Below, in pieces: positions 46,601-56,489 of a stretch of 64,000 nucleotides of DNA; the stretch's first letter is position 1; every line of letters starts with the position of its first letter. Origin of the DNA: Anas platyrhynchos (lineage: Eukaryota; Chordata; Aves; Anseriformes; Anatidae); the NCBI RefSeq assembly GCF_047663525.1, contig NC_092604.1:10122001-10186000 (forward strand). Reading direction: 5' to 3'. The position numbers and the translations under genes were made by a program. A model generated the notes under the pieces. It was given only the letters and a program-made list of their open reading frames with translations, searched no databases and was not told the DNA's origin.

Positions 46601-49484
46601 TGGCCAGGTCTCTGTCCCCCGTGCCCTGTGCTTAGAGCTGGGTTTAATTGCAGCGATGCCCACGGGCTGAGCGAACCTCGCAGCAGCAGCACCGGGGCTG
46701 CAGCACGGACACTTCCCAGCCCGGCTGCAGGCAGAGGCTGGTGCTCCTTTTTTCTTTATTTCACTCACTTTTCTGGGCCCGTGCCTTCCCGGGGTCTGCC
46801 TCGCTCCGGTGAGCTCCCAGTGACCGGAGGAGGCAGCGAGCCGGGGCGATGAATATTTCAGCCTGGGCTTTAAAGCGGGGAAGGAAATCCTTTTTGCTTA
46901 AGAGGGGGCGATGCATATTTCATGGGGAGGAAAAGAGCAGGGAGCCCGCGCTGTGAGCGCAGTGAGGCTGCTCCCCCAGCCCATTTCTCACCCCAGCCCC
47001 CATCCCAGAGCTGTCCCCACGTCCCCCCTGGCAGCATCCCCCCGAGCTGCTCACCCAAAACCATCGCATCCCTGCCTGGTGGGCGCACGCAGCAGGAGGG
47101 ACAAGAGGTGACGAGGAGGGCGCAGGAGACCCAGAAGGATCTGCGGGAGATCTGGCACCCCCTCCCCAGCCCTCCCAGCATGTTTGGAGCCTCTCAAAGC
47201 CAATTTTGGGGACCGTGGGGCACCGAGGGCTGCTCCGGTGCCGGGAGAGCCCCGTGCCAGCCCTAAGCTGCAGGCACCTCGGTAATCACCGCAGCGCGCC
47301 GAGGCTCAGCTAATGAAGCCGTGTCCCGCACGCCTTCCTGAGCACCCCTCGGACAATTGGCCTAGTTACAACCTCGGGTCAAAGCCGATTAAACGGGAGC
47401 ATCGCTGTCGCCTTCCCCACGCGGCAACGCTCGGAGCCAGCCTTGGCCGGGGAAAATCAGCTCGGGGGGCCCCCAGCCAGCCGCGCCACCCCCTCGCCTG
47501 CCAAGCGCCCAGAAAGCCCCTTTAACGGGCTTAGCCGCGGCTTCTCAAGTGCTCAACGAGGGGATAAAAATTAAGGCTCTAATTCTAGAAGGTAAGTACA
47601 GCAGGATCAGCGCCGCGCCGAGGATGGCGCTGCCCCTGCGCAGGGCGGCTCTGGCAGCGCCCAGCCCCAAAACTGCACAGGGGGCAGGAGCTGGGGGCCC
47701 GTCCCCGTGGAGAGCAGCTCCAGGATGTGCAGTGACCAATTTAGGGGGGTAAAAATCCCACGTGTGCCATGGCAGCGAGCCACAGAAGGACGGGAGCATC
47801 CTGGAGAGGTGGCACTGCTTGTGGGGACAGCCCCCGTGCTTGGGGGCTCAGCCCTGGGCAGCCCCCCCTGAGCCCCCCGAGCCCCCCAGCACCCTGGGGA
47901 GCTGAGCGCTGTGGGGCCGTCCCCCCGGCTTCGATTCCCCCGCAGGCAGGCTGGGGCGGCCAAGTTTAATGCAATTAATCTGGAGCTGGAGGCTTAATTA
48001 CGTTCAAGCGGTCGGACACGGAGCAGCGTTTTCTGGCTTGCTGTCAATAAATCAAACTCAAAATAATGATAAAAGGGGAGGAAACGCACGGGGCGTGAAA
48101 CGCCGATGAGCAGACAGGAGAGGAAAAGGGGTGGCTCCAGACAGAAAAAACAGGCTGAGCCCTGAGCTGGCCTGGGTCTGGGCAGCACGGGGAGCTGAGG
48201 TGTCCCCCAGGTGGGGCATGGGGTTAAATCCTATTTGAAGCCACCCTCCTGTCCCCAGGGGGGGATAAAAACCAAGCATCGCCTGGGATCTGCTCGCTCC
48301 GGCATCCCCATGGAATAACCGAGCCCGAAGGGTTTAATTTGGGCAGGAATTAATTTGTACCTGGGCCTAATGAGGCAGCAGGACGAGGAGCAGCACAGCC
48401 GGGAGCAGCTCAGGCTCGGAGCACCCTGTGGCTGACCCCCCCCCGGTGTTTCCCCAGGTGTTCCAGCGGCGGGAGGACGGCTCAGTCAACTTCTTCCGTG
48501 GCTGGGAGGCGTACCGGGACGGCTTCGGCAAGCTGACTGGGGAGCACTGGTTAGGTGCGTGGGGTGGCAGCCCCTTTGGGGCCGGATTTCCTCCGCACAG
48601 GGCTGACCCCAAACCCCCAAACGCTGCCTGGCCGTGGGGGGGGGACACACAACACGCGGGGAGGCTGCAAAGGGGCAGCAGCAGGCAGGGAAGCTGCATG
48701 CGCGCCCTTGGCAAGCGGAGCAGGGGCTGGGGGGGGAGCTGCTGCGTCCCACCCCGTGCCCCTTTCCTGGGGGATCCCCCCCGGGTGCCCCCCGCTCACC
48801 CCGTCCCCCTGCTGCAGGGTTGAAGCGGATCCACGTGCTGACCATACAGGGCACCTACGAGCTCCGCATCGACCTGGAGGACTTCGACAACGGCACCGCC
48901 TTTGCGCACTACGGCAGCTTCGGCGTGGGGCTCTTCTCCGTCGACCCCGAGGAGGACGGGTACCCCGTGTCCATCGCCGACTACTCGGGGACGGCAGGTA
49001 GGGTGTCGGGAACGTGCGTGGCCCCACAGGGCACCAAAATCCCTTGTTGGGGCTGCATCTGCAGAGGGTTGGGAGCTGGAGAGCGGCTGCCGGTTGGGTA
49101 TCGGCACAGCGGGTGAGCCCGAGCGCCCCGTACGGCACCGGGGAGCCCCACAGGGGGGGGGTGTGTGGGACCCCCAGGGAGAGGGGTGGGAAGAGCCCTT
49201 CACGGCCCCTTTCCCCTGCATCAGGAGACTCCTTCCTGAAGCACAACGGGATGAAGTTCACCACCAAGGACCTGGACAACGACCACTCGGAGAACAACTG
49301 CGCGTCCTTCTACCACGGCGCCTGGTGGTACCGCAACTGCCACACCTCCAACCTCAACGGGCAGTACCTCAAGGGCCACCACAGCTCCTACGCCGACGGC
49401 ATCGAGTGGTCCTCCTGGACGGGCTGGCAGTACTCCCTCAAGTTCACCGAGATGAAGATCCGGCCTGTCCGGGAGGAGAACTAG
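37636..49484 (+). CDS. FIBCD1: FIBCD1, fibrinogen C domain-containing 1 (membrane acetyl-group/chitin receptor), 7 coding exons
   Basis: Exons 37636..37707, 42119..42595, 43407..43566, 44185..44321, 48458..48554, 48818..48997, 49225..49484, all GT-AG with consistent phases. They give 1383 nt and 460 aa, and my recollection for human FIBCD1 is 461. It is a type II membrane protein. The cytoplasmic tail starts [17 protein letters not shown]. The transmembrane helix is at about 29-53 ([20 protein letters not shown]), followed by a coiled-coil stalk (to about 230) for tetramer formation and a fibrinogen-related domain from about 240. That domain shows [33 protein letters not shown], an N-glycosylation [13 protein letters not shown] near the calcium site, and [12 protein letters not shown] and [17 protein letters not shown] around the known acetyl-binding pocket. 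The family binds acetylated ligands such as chitin. Intron 1 (4.4 kb) and intron 4 (4.1 kb) hold no other gene. Confidence 0.96.
45968..45997. repeat. CTC trinucleotide run in FIBCD1 intron 4
   Basis: About nine uninterrupted TCC units on plus. Confidence 0.85.
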
Positions 49485-51705
49485 GGGATGGCACGAGCTC
49501 CCCCCCCAGCCCCTGCCCTTCCCCAGCGCCCCGTGTCCCTGTGTCCCCGTCCTCCCAGCGCACCCCAGGTTGCCGTCCTCCCCCGGGGTCCCTCAGGAGC
49601 ATCATCCCCCAGGGCTGGCGGCTGTTTCCCCAGGTGTCTGTGTTGATCCCGTGCCCCCCACTCCCCGCCGAGATGGGTGCCCCCTCCCCGAGCCGCTTGC
49701 GGTGCAGCGGGGATTTGGGGAGCGGTGCTGGGGGGGCTGAGCGGTGAGGTTGTGCCAGGCTGGTCCCCTCTGCTTGTCCCCACGGTGGGCACGGACATCT
49801 ATGGGCAACCTGGTGGCCACTCGGGGGGACCCACAGAGCCCCCACAGCGCTTCTGGGGATGGGGAGGGCGCTGCTGGGCTGGAGCCCCTGTGCCCACATC
49901 ACCGCGCCTGCGGCTCCTTCTCCACCCCGTGGACGCTCCCCTCTCCCCATCCCTGGTCCTGGCAGCAGGGGGGGACACGGCCAAACCTCGCTGTCCCCCC
50001 CAGGCTGGGGTGTGCAGCCAGGCTGGCCGCCTGTCCCTGCCCACGGACACCCCGAACCCACGGGCACGGCGCTGCAGGGACGGGCGCCTGCAGCCGAGCA
50101 CGGCACGGAGCCGTTTTGGAGGCACTGGGGAAGCAGAGAGGAGGAGGAGGAGGAGGAGGGAGCGAGGAAGGCTCGCCTCCCAGCACCTGCCCCACACAGC
50201 CCCTCCCTGCCGACAGGACCTGCTGGGCCTCACGTTGGATTTTCCCCATCCAAAAGCTGTGACCCTGCCCAAATCCCCCCCGCCTCGGCCAGCACACGCC
50301 TCCCCCTGCGAGCCCCCAGCCCGGGGCCCCGCGTTCGTCTCCATCCCGATGAGCCACGGCTCTGCACCTGCAGATATTCAAAGCCTTTCGTTTCCTCAAA
50401 TCCCATTAAGGTTTTGCGGAAAGCAGCCCTGAGTGGGGCTTAGCATCTGCAGGGCCCTGATAACGGGGCTGCCGCCGCAGCCAGGCTCAGCCCCGACCCA
50501 CCCAGGGGTGCAGCAACCCCGACCCCCTGGGCATGGGTGGTGGTGGGGAGAGGGACAGGCTCTGGCAAGGACTCCAGGGGGGCTTTTGCCCCAAAAAAGC
50601 CCCCAACAAAGCCTGTGCGGGAGCAGGGAGGGGAGGGGGAAGCCGGGACCCCTGCACCCTGTGTGATATTTCCAGAAGCAACGAGGAGAGCAGCCCCTGC
50701 ACCGGACCCTGCCCCATGGAGCGCACCCGGAGCACCCCAAGGAGGGGAGGACAGCCCCCGCTGCCCCCACTGCCCCCGCTGCCTGGGGACTGCGGGCACC
50801 GTGAGATCAAAGCCTCGTCCTCCCGGCAGCTTTGCACTTCCCTACGTGCTCCTTTTTTTAAATCTTCCCCCTCAACGAGCTGGACGAGCCCTCTCAGCCG
50901 CCAGGCGATTCTCCATCCCCCTGCCCCGCCAGGGGAGCGGGGACCCTCAGTGCTCGGCCCCCCCCAACTCTGCCCTTTGCCGGGGACATTTCCCCACTCG
51001 ATGGGGACGAGCTCCGAGCACAAGCAGCCACCATCAGCCCAGCTCCATCCCTACCCGGGCAGCCAGCCGGGCTGGGTGCCTGAACCGAGGCGATTTGGGG
51101 AGCTCCGCGGTGCTTTCCCCAACCAACACGGGGGGCAGGAGCCCCCCAGCAGCACCCCAGGGGCTCCCGGCATCCCCGGGAAGGGGCTGCAGGGAGGGCA
51201 GCAAGGCGGCCGTGCCCCACCTTTGCTTTCAGCTCGTTTATTTCCGTGGATTAGACGTAGCCAGTTTTATAGCGTTTGCCTCCGGGGAGAAGGATCCGGA
51301 GCCCGTGCTTGGTGTCCCCATCGTGGGGAGCTCCTGGGGGCTGTGGGGGGGGCCGTGGTGTGCGCAGCGTGTCAGTAACACTTCCCCGTGTAACTGCCCG
51401 TCTCACCCAGGACTCTGGACGAGTTTGGTTTGGATGGCACCCCCCGAGGTGCCGGATTCCCCAGGATTACCAAGGGGTGGCCAGGGGGGCAGCGGGGACG
51501 CAGTGGGGGCGGCACGGCCACGGCCTCGTGCTGGGGACGGGAAGGGGCAGCGCGGGTGGCTCGCGGGGCCGGCGCCTCGCCACCTCCCTCCCCGCGGGGT
51601 CGTGTTGTTTTGCCGTGCCGTGAAGTCTCCATCGTGTGTGAGTGGTGTCCAGCGCCGTCCGTGTGGACTTTGGGAACTCCTTAATAAAAGGAACTCATCG
51701 TTACC
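49485..51705 (+). other. FIBCD1: probable FIBCD1 3' UTR
   Basis: From the FIBCD1 stop to the first convincing plus-strand poly(A) signal. No splice-supported coding exon is seen. A GGA run lies at 50137-50160. An alternative is a shorter 3' UTR ending at a non-canonical signal. Confidence 0.45.
51683..51688 (+). terminator. FIBCD1: AATAAA polyadenylation signal, probably FIBCD1
   Basis: AATAAA in the context ttaataaaag, preceded by a TG-rich stretch (51633-51665). It is the first canonical signal on plus after the FIBCD1 stop and lies about 600 bp before the QRFP promoter. Confidence 0.55.
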
Positions 51706-52284
51706 CCGCGTCTCCGCCTCCGTGCCCACCTCGCGCTGCGGGGCCACCGCCCTGCGGTGCCATCGGGTGGGTCCCAGCCCCACAAAGGGACTTGGTGGCA
51801 CCGTCCTGGCAACCCTTTGAAACCCCACAGGGCCCCCGAGCCCAGGGGGAGATGGTGCTGAGCTGCTGTGTTTTTTTGGGGAAGGAGGAACCCAGCCCTG
51901 TTGGGACCACGTCCTGGCACCGGTGCCGAGGAGGGCTCTTGGTGTGTTTCCACATGGGGGCTTTGGGGGCCTCCACCGGCGCGCACGCACCCTGTGGGGT
52001 CTGCGCACACCTCCGGGACCTCCAACAGCCCCAGGTGGGCACGCACAGCCCCAGGGGTGGGGGACATTCATGTCCCCAACCAGCCCCTGCTGCCCACCAG
52101 CATCGCCGCTGCGTCAAAGCCAAGGGAGAGCCCTGCTCCTGCTCAGCCTCCCCCCCAAACGAGGCAGCGCACGAAGGCGGCGCGTTCATCAGCGTCCCCC
52201 CCGTGCCCCCGGCCGCCTCTGCAGCCACCTCCCCGCCAGCCTCCCGGCCTCTGGTATGCGCTGCCAGCAATTAGCACCCGCGGG

Positions 52285-52384
52285 TATTTAATGGGGAGAG
52301 GAGCGGGGCCAGGCGGCTCAGTCTGGGCAGGTGCTGGGGTGGCGCAGAGCGGGGCCAGGCGCTGGGCATCGCCCGAGGCAGAAG
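52285..52384 (+). promoter_or_regulatory. QRFP: probable QRFP promoter and non-coding exon 1
   Basis: A TATA-like TATTTAA at 52285-52291 is followed 28-30 bp later by TCAGTC (52318-52323), an initiator-like start site. A strong donor GAAG|GTGAGT has its GT at 52385-52386. Spacing is as expected for a TATA promoter with a short non-coding exon of about 70 nt, spliced to the coding exon acceptor at 53303. Confidence 0.5.
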
Positions 52385-52414
52385 GTGAGTGGCAGGCAGC
52401 CCCCAGGAGGGTCC

Positions 52415-52442
52415 GGGGATGGGGATGGGGTTGGTGTTGGGG
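52415..52442 (+). other. G-quadruplex-forming motif in QRFP intron 1
   Basis: Four GGGG runs (52415-52418, 52421-52424, 52427-52430, 52439-52442) with loops of 2, 2 and 8 nt, starting about 30 nt after the proposed donor on the transcript-sense strand. Confidence 0.6.
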
Positions 52443-53303
52443 TTGGTGCACCTCATGGTGGCTTCCCGGAGTGGTTTGGCTTCATTTTGGGAGAGCCCAA
52501 AGCAATGGCAAGGTGCGGGTGAGGCCATGGAGCACCCCAAAGCAAAGCAGGGCAGGGCGGGGAGCGGGGTTTGGGTTCAGTGGGGTCTGCGGCAGGAGAG
52601 CCGAGCACCCACGGCCACCCCGTGCTGCACAGAAGGGGCAGGGACCCCAGCCCCCATCGCCAGCGGTGACTTTTAAGGCAACATCTCCTGCAAGAAAAAA
52701 ATAAAAAAGAAAGGAAAGAAAACATAAAAAAATGCCACTTCCCCTCTCTGAGCTTTTACAGCAGGAGGAAGGGGCGGCGGAGGAGCCCTGAAGGTCACCC
52801 CTGCGCTGCTCAGCCCACCCTGCTGTCTGCGGGGCGCCCCCGGCCCCATAAAGCAGGGGGGTGGCGAGCACCCTCCCCTGCATTATCGGGGCACCGCGGG
52901 TGGGAGCGGCGCATTTGGAGCCGAGCAGTGCTGAGGTGAAGGCACTTAAACCCTCCCCGCGGTGCCTCGGAGAGCAGCAGGAGGCTGCGGCTGCCACCGG
53001 CCCCGCTCCCAGGGCAGGAGCTGCGGGGCTGCAATTTGGGGGCACGGGGCCGCTGCCACCAAGGGGAGCGGGGTTGGGAGGAGACGGGGGTGCAGAGCGG
53101 CCCCCCAGCAGGCTTGGAGGAGCCGGAGGGGTTTTTCTGGCAGATGCTGCAGCAGATTTTGGGGAGGGCTGCTCTGTATCAGGACGAGGGCACCCGGAGC
53201 GGGTTGGAGAGCGCGTGCCACCCATCCGCAGCCCTTCTGCGGCCACGGGACCAGAGGATGCTGCGTTTTTCACTGCATCCCTCCCTCGCTGTGCTTCCCC
53301 CAG

Positions 53304-53699
53304 ATGAGAGCACCCTCCTCGCTGTCCTGCCTCTTCCTGCTGACCCTGGGGGCCTGCTTCCCTCCCGGAGAGCCGCAGCAGCCCCGGCACCCCGCGGAGG
53401 GTCCCGCGCTCCAGCCCGGCTGCCGAGAAGAGTTGGACAAGGCCCCCGGTCCTTGCTGGTGGCCAAATCCGAAGCGGAGGCGAAGTGAGGAGCTGAGCAC
53501 CCTGCTCGGCATCGCCCGGGAGCTGCGGGGCTCTGGCACGTGGAGTGGGGGCTCGCGGGGGCAGCCGGGCAGGCAGGAGGGTCCCGCACCGCTGCCAGCC
53601 GGGGGAGAGAAGCGAGGGGGCACCCTGGGGAACCTGGCCGAGGAGCTCAGCGGCTACAGCAGGAAGAAAGGCGGCTTCACCTTCCGATTCGGGAGGTGA
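53304..53699 (+). CDS. QRFP: QRFP, RFamide (26RFa/QRFP-type) neuropeptide precursor
   Basis: A 131-aa secreted prepropeptide in one coding exon. The ATG directly follows a pyrimidine-rich acceptor (cttcccccag). The signal peptide, about residues 1-20 (MRAPSSLSCLFLLTLGACF), shares LGACFP with mammalian QRFP as I remember it. A middle segment LLGIARELRGSG matches the conserved spacer. The bioactive region begins after the dibasic KR at GGTLGNLAEELSGY and ends KKGGFTFRFGR, where G is the amide donor and R the cleavage residue. Cleavage at KR would release a 25-residue peptide with C-terminal FRF-amide. The family acts through GPR103/QRFPR in feeding and energy balance. Only one RFGR motif is present. 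The adjacent KRRR (PNPKRRRSEE) is another potential processing site. Confidence 0.95.
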   Translation: MRAPSSLSCLFLLTLGACFPPGEPQQPRHPAEGPALQPGCREELDKAPGPCWWPNPKRRRSEELSTLLGIARELRGSGTWSGGSRGQPGRQEGPAPLPAGGEKRGGTLGNLAEELSGYSRKKGGFTFRFGR

Positions 53700-54861
53700 G
53701 GGTGAGGGTTTGACCCCCCCACACACACCTCCTGGAGGGGGCCCCGGGAGGTGTGCCGCGTCCCCTCCTCTCCTGACACCTCGCCTGGGTTTGCTCGGAC
53801 CGAAGGACGCCGCGGAGGAGCTGCTGTTGGGATTCCAGTGGGGAAATGGGGGGGGCACCACGGCGGCTCCCCCAGCCCCAGGGGAGGAAGAGGAGGGTGC
53901 CCCACGTCCCCTCCCCGGGGACACGGCCTGTGCCAGGCTGGGGAGCAGCAGAGCTGGGCGGAGGGGGGCTGGAGGATGGCAGGGGGTGTCCCTCCAACAG
54001 CAAATTCTGCTTAGTGTCAAGATGCCACTTCGGAGAGCTCCTGCCTGCAAACCAGGACAAAGCAGCGGGGTTCAGGAAAATCTTTCTTAGCCTCAAAAAT
54101 CCCCACGGGAGCAGGCAAATCCGCCCCTGCACCGCCAGCCCCGAGCCGACGCAGAGACCCGTCCCCAGCGGGTGCCATGGCGATGACCGAGCTGCAGCAT
54201 CCCCATCCCGGCACCCCGAGGCCTCCCCCAAAATTGGGCTCCTTCCTTCCCCAGTCCCCGCAGCCACCTCCAGGAGCCTCCAGGTGTGGGGATGCTGAAG
54301 CGCCCACCCCTGCCGCTCCAAACCCCCCCTGCCAAAGGTACGGCTGGGGACAGAGCTCCCCAAAAAGCTCGCACACCCACGGCCGTGAAGAACAAGCCTG
54401 GCTCCTCAGCGCCTGCCTTCTCCTCCTTTTTTTTTTTTTTTTTTCCTTTTTGGCAGATTTAGCTCTGCCAACGCCAACAGCGCCGTTTGCTCTTGTGCCT
54501 GCCGCCGCAGGCAGAGACATTCGCAATCAGCAGCCCGGCTACCTGGCTCGCAGGCACCGAGGGCGAGTTAGGAGCCTACCGACCGCGAATATTTCATGGC
54601 AGGCACGGAAAATGCAGCAGGGCAATTATTATTTAGGGCGAGCGCTAAATTGCACCCTCAAAAAATCAAAGACGGTGTCAGGACTTGGTTGGAGGAGGGA
54701 AAAAAAAAAAAAAGGGAAAAAAAATAAAAAAATCAGTCTCCGAGAGGCGCATTGTGATATCCAGCAGGCAGACAGCACTTAACACCGCGCCGCGGGGCCG
54801 GCACGAGCTGCTCGCGCAGCGGGATGGGGCCGAGCTGTCCATGGGTCAGGCAGGTGCTGGA

Positions 54862-54898
54862 GGATGGATGGACGGATGGATGGACGGACAGACAGAGG
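54862..54898. repeat. GGAT/GGAC tetranucleotide microsatellite
   Basis: About nine imperfect 4-bp units on plus. It is similar in unit family to the reverse-strand array at 31031-31072. Confidence 0.85.
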
Positions 54899-55113
54899 AA
54901 CAGGCTGCCCTGGGGGCTGCAGAGGACTCCAGGCTTGCGGGGACGTGGAGGACACCGCGGTTCGGTGCTGGTGTTTGGCACAGGGGGGTGCTGAGCCCAG
55001 CCCGGCCCCCAACCCCAAAATTTCCGGGCTCTCCTCGGCTCCTCCGGACCCCCCGCAGGAGGTGGGGAGCTGGACCAGGAGGGGGGGAGCTCTATCAGTG
55101 TTTCTATGGCAAC

Positions 55114-55150
55114 ATTTCTTTTTTTTTTTTTCTCCCCCCCCCCCCTTTCT
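55114..55150. repeat. poly(T)-poly(C) tract
   Basis: A run of T (55119-55131) followed by a run of C (55134-55145). Confidence 0.8.
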
Positions 55151-55169
55151 TTGGAGTGTACAAATGGTC

Positions 55170-55175
55170 AATAAA
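55170..55175 (+). terminator. QRFP: AATAAA polyadenylation signal, possibly QRFP
   Basis: AATAAA in the context gtcaataaagg, 1.47 kb after the QRFP stop. It is the first canonical plus signal outside an A-run (the one near 54723 lies in low-complexity A). Use by QRFP is an inference. A shorter 3' UTR is possible. Confidence 0.35.
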
Positions 55176-56489
55176 GGCGCACTGATCAATTTTACCCGGT
55201 GCTGTTGAAGGGGGGGTCAGGGGAGGTTTTGGGAGCCAGCAGAGCCCCGGCCCTACAGCGCTGGGTGTCACGGGGAAGGGGCTGGGAGCAGCAGGATGAA
55301 AGCTCTCCGTGCACAGCCTGGCTCCGAGCGAGGCACAAAACCCTTCCTGCAACTTACCCAAAAGTCAAAGCCGGAGCTTTGACCTGGGAGGGGTAAAAAT
55401 GAATGGAAATGAACGGGAGCGAGTGCTCAGCCCCCTGTGAAGCTCCCCATTACCCTCCCCTGGGCTGGGTACAGCCCTGAGGGCACCCCAGCCCCATTTC
55501 CACCCGTGGGCTCCATCCCAGAGGCTGGCCCCAGAGCATCCCCGGGCGGGCAGAGCCCCGTGCACCTGAGTGCCACTTGTCCTGCAGCATCCCGGCCCCG
55601 CCAGCCTTCCTTCAGCTGGTGAGATAAAAGAGTTGAGCGCAGAGCACTGACCACGTTTTCCATCTTATGACAAGCAGCTCGTCGGAAAAAAAAAAGCAGG
55701 ATGACATTAAAGGCAAACTTAAAAGAGCGAACATTGTAATTTCAAAGACACAAAAAGCAAAACAAAAACACAAACACAGCTATTCTTCCCCCAGAGCACT
55801 CTCACTTTCAAGCTCAATAGCCTTGAAAATTGGAGCAATCAAACTGTTAAATGCATCGATCTGTTAAATCAACTCCTACTGTACGCCGCTAAATTTAGCC
55901 CTGAATCCTGCTCCTGCACCCCCAACCCCGCACGTCCCAGGGCTTTCCCCAGCCAGGACCCCCGACCTCTGCCGTCCCAAACTGCTCCCCTGAGAGCAGG
56001 GTCGGGATCCCCAGGACGGTTGTGCTCAGGTCCCCTCACCGTCTTCCCCCAGCCCCAAATTTGCCACCTACCAGTCTTTATGGCAGAGATGCAGACGAAG
56101 AGCAGCTTGGGCACTGATTTTTGCCATGGGTCACGGCCACAAACCAGCCAGGAGCCCCTTGCAGCTTTGAGCACGCATTTATCAGCCACCACCACCTGGC
56201 TGAGGAAGTTTGAGCCTTGCCAAGTGCAGATCATTGAGTAATTTACGCTTGCCAACTGCAGCCTCCTGCTTCTTGTCATCTTTTCCAGGCTGACCCGGGA
56301 GCAGCCCGACACAGATGAGCCTCCTGGTTTATTCCCTGCGTCTTTTTTTTTTCCTCTCCTGACTTTTCAGAGCTGGATCAAAGAGCGTGGAAAGCTGCTG
56401 CTGCCTGCTCCGAGGGGGATCGACTCTTTTGGGATGGGGGCTCCCAGCAGAGGTAGCTGGGTTTGAAAATATTTGTTAACAGACAGACA

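Larger units (their letters stand above)
53700..56489. other. QRFP-ABL1 intergenic region (convergent genes)
   Basis: Lies between the QRFP stop (plus) and the ABL1 3' end (minus). No coding exon is supported. A block at 54450-54680 has mixed composition and lacks repeats, so it may be a conserved element. Homopolymer tracts are at 54425-54444 (T), 54700-54732 (A) and 55114-55150 (T then C). A GGAT/GGAC microsatellite is at 54862-54898. Confidence 0.55.

Noticed and set aside
54700-54732. A run as a processed-pseudogene tail
   Set aside because: No recognisable gene body or target-site duplication next to it.
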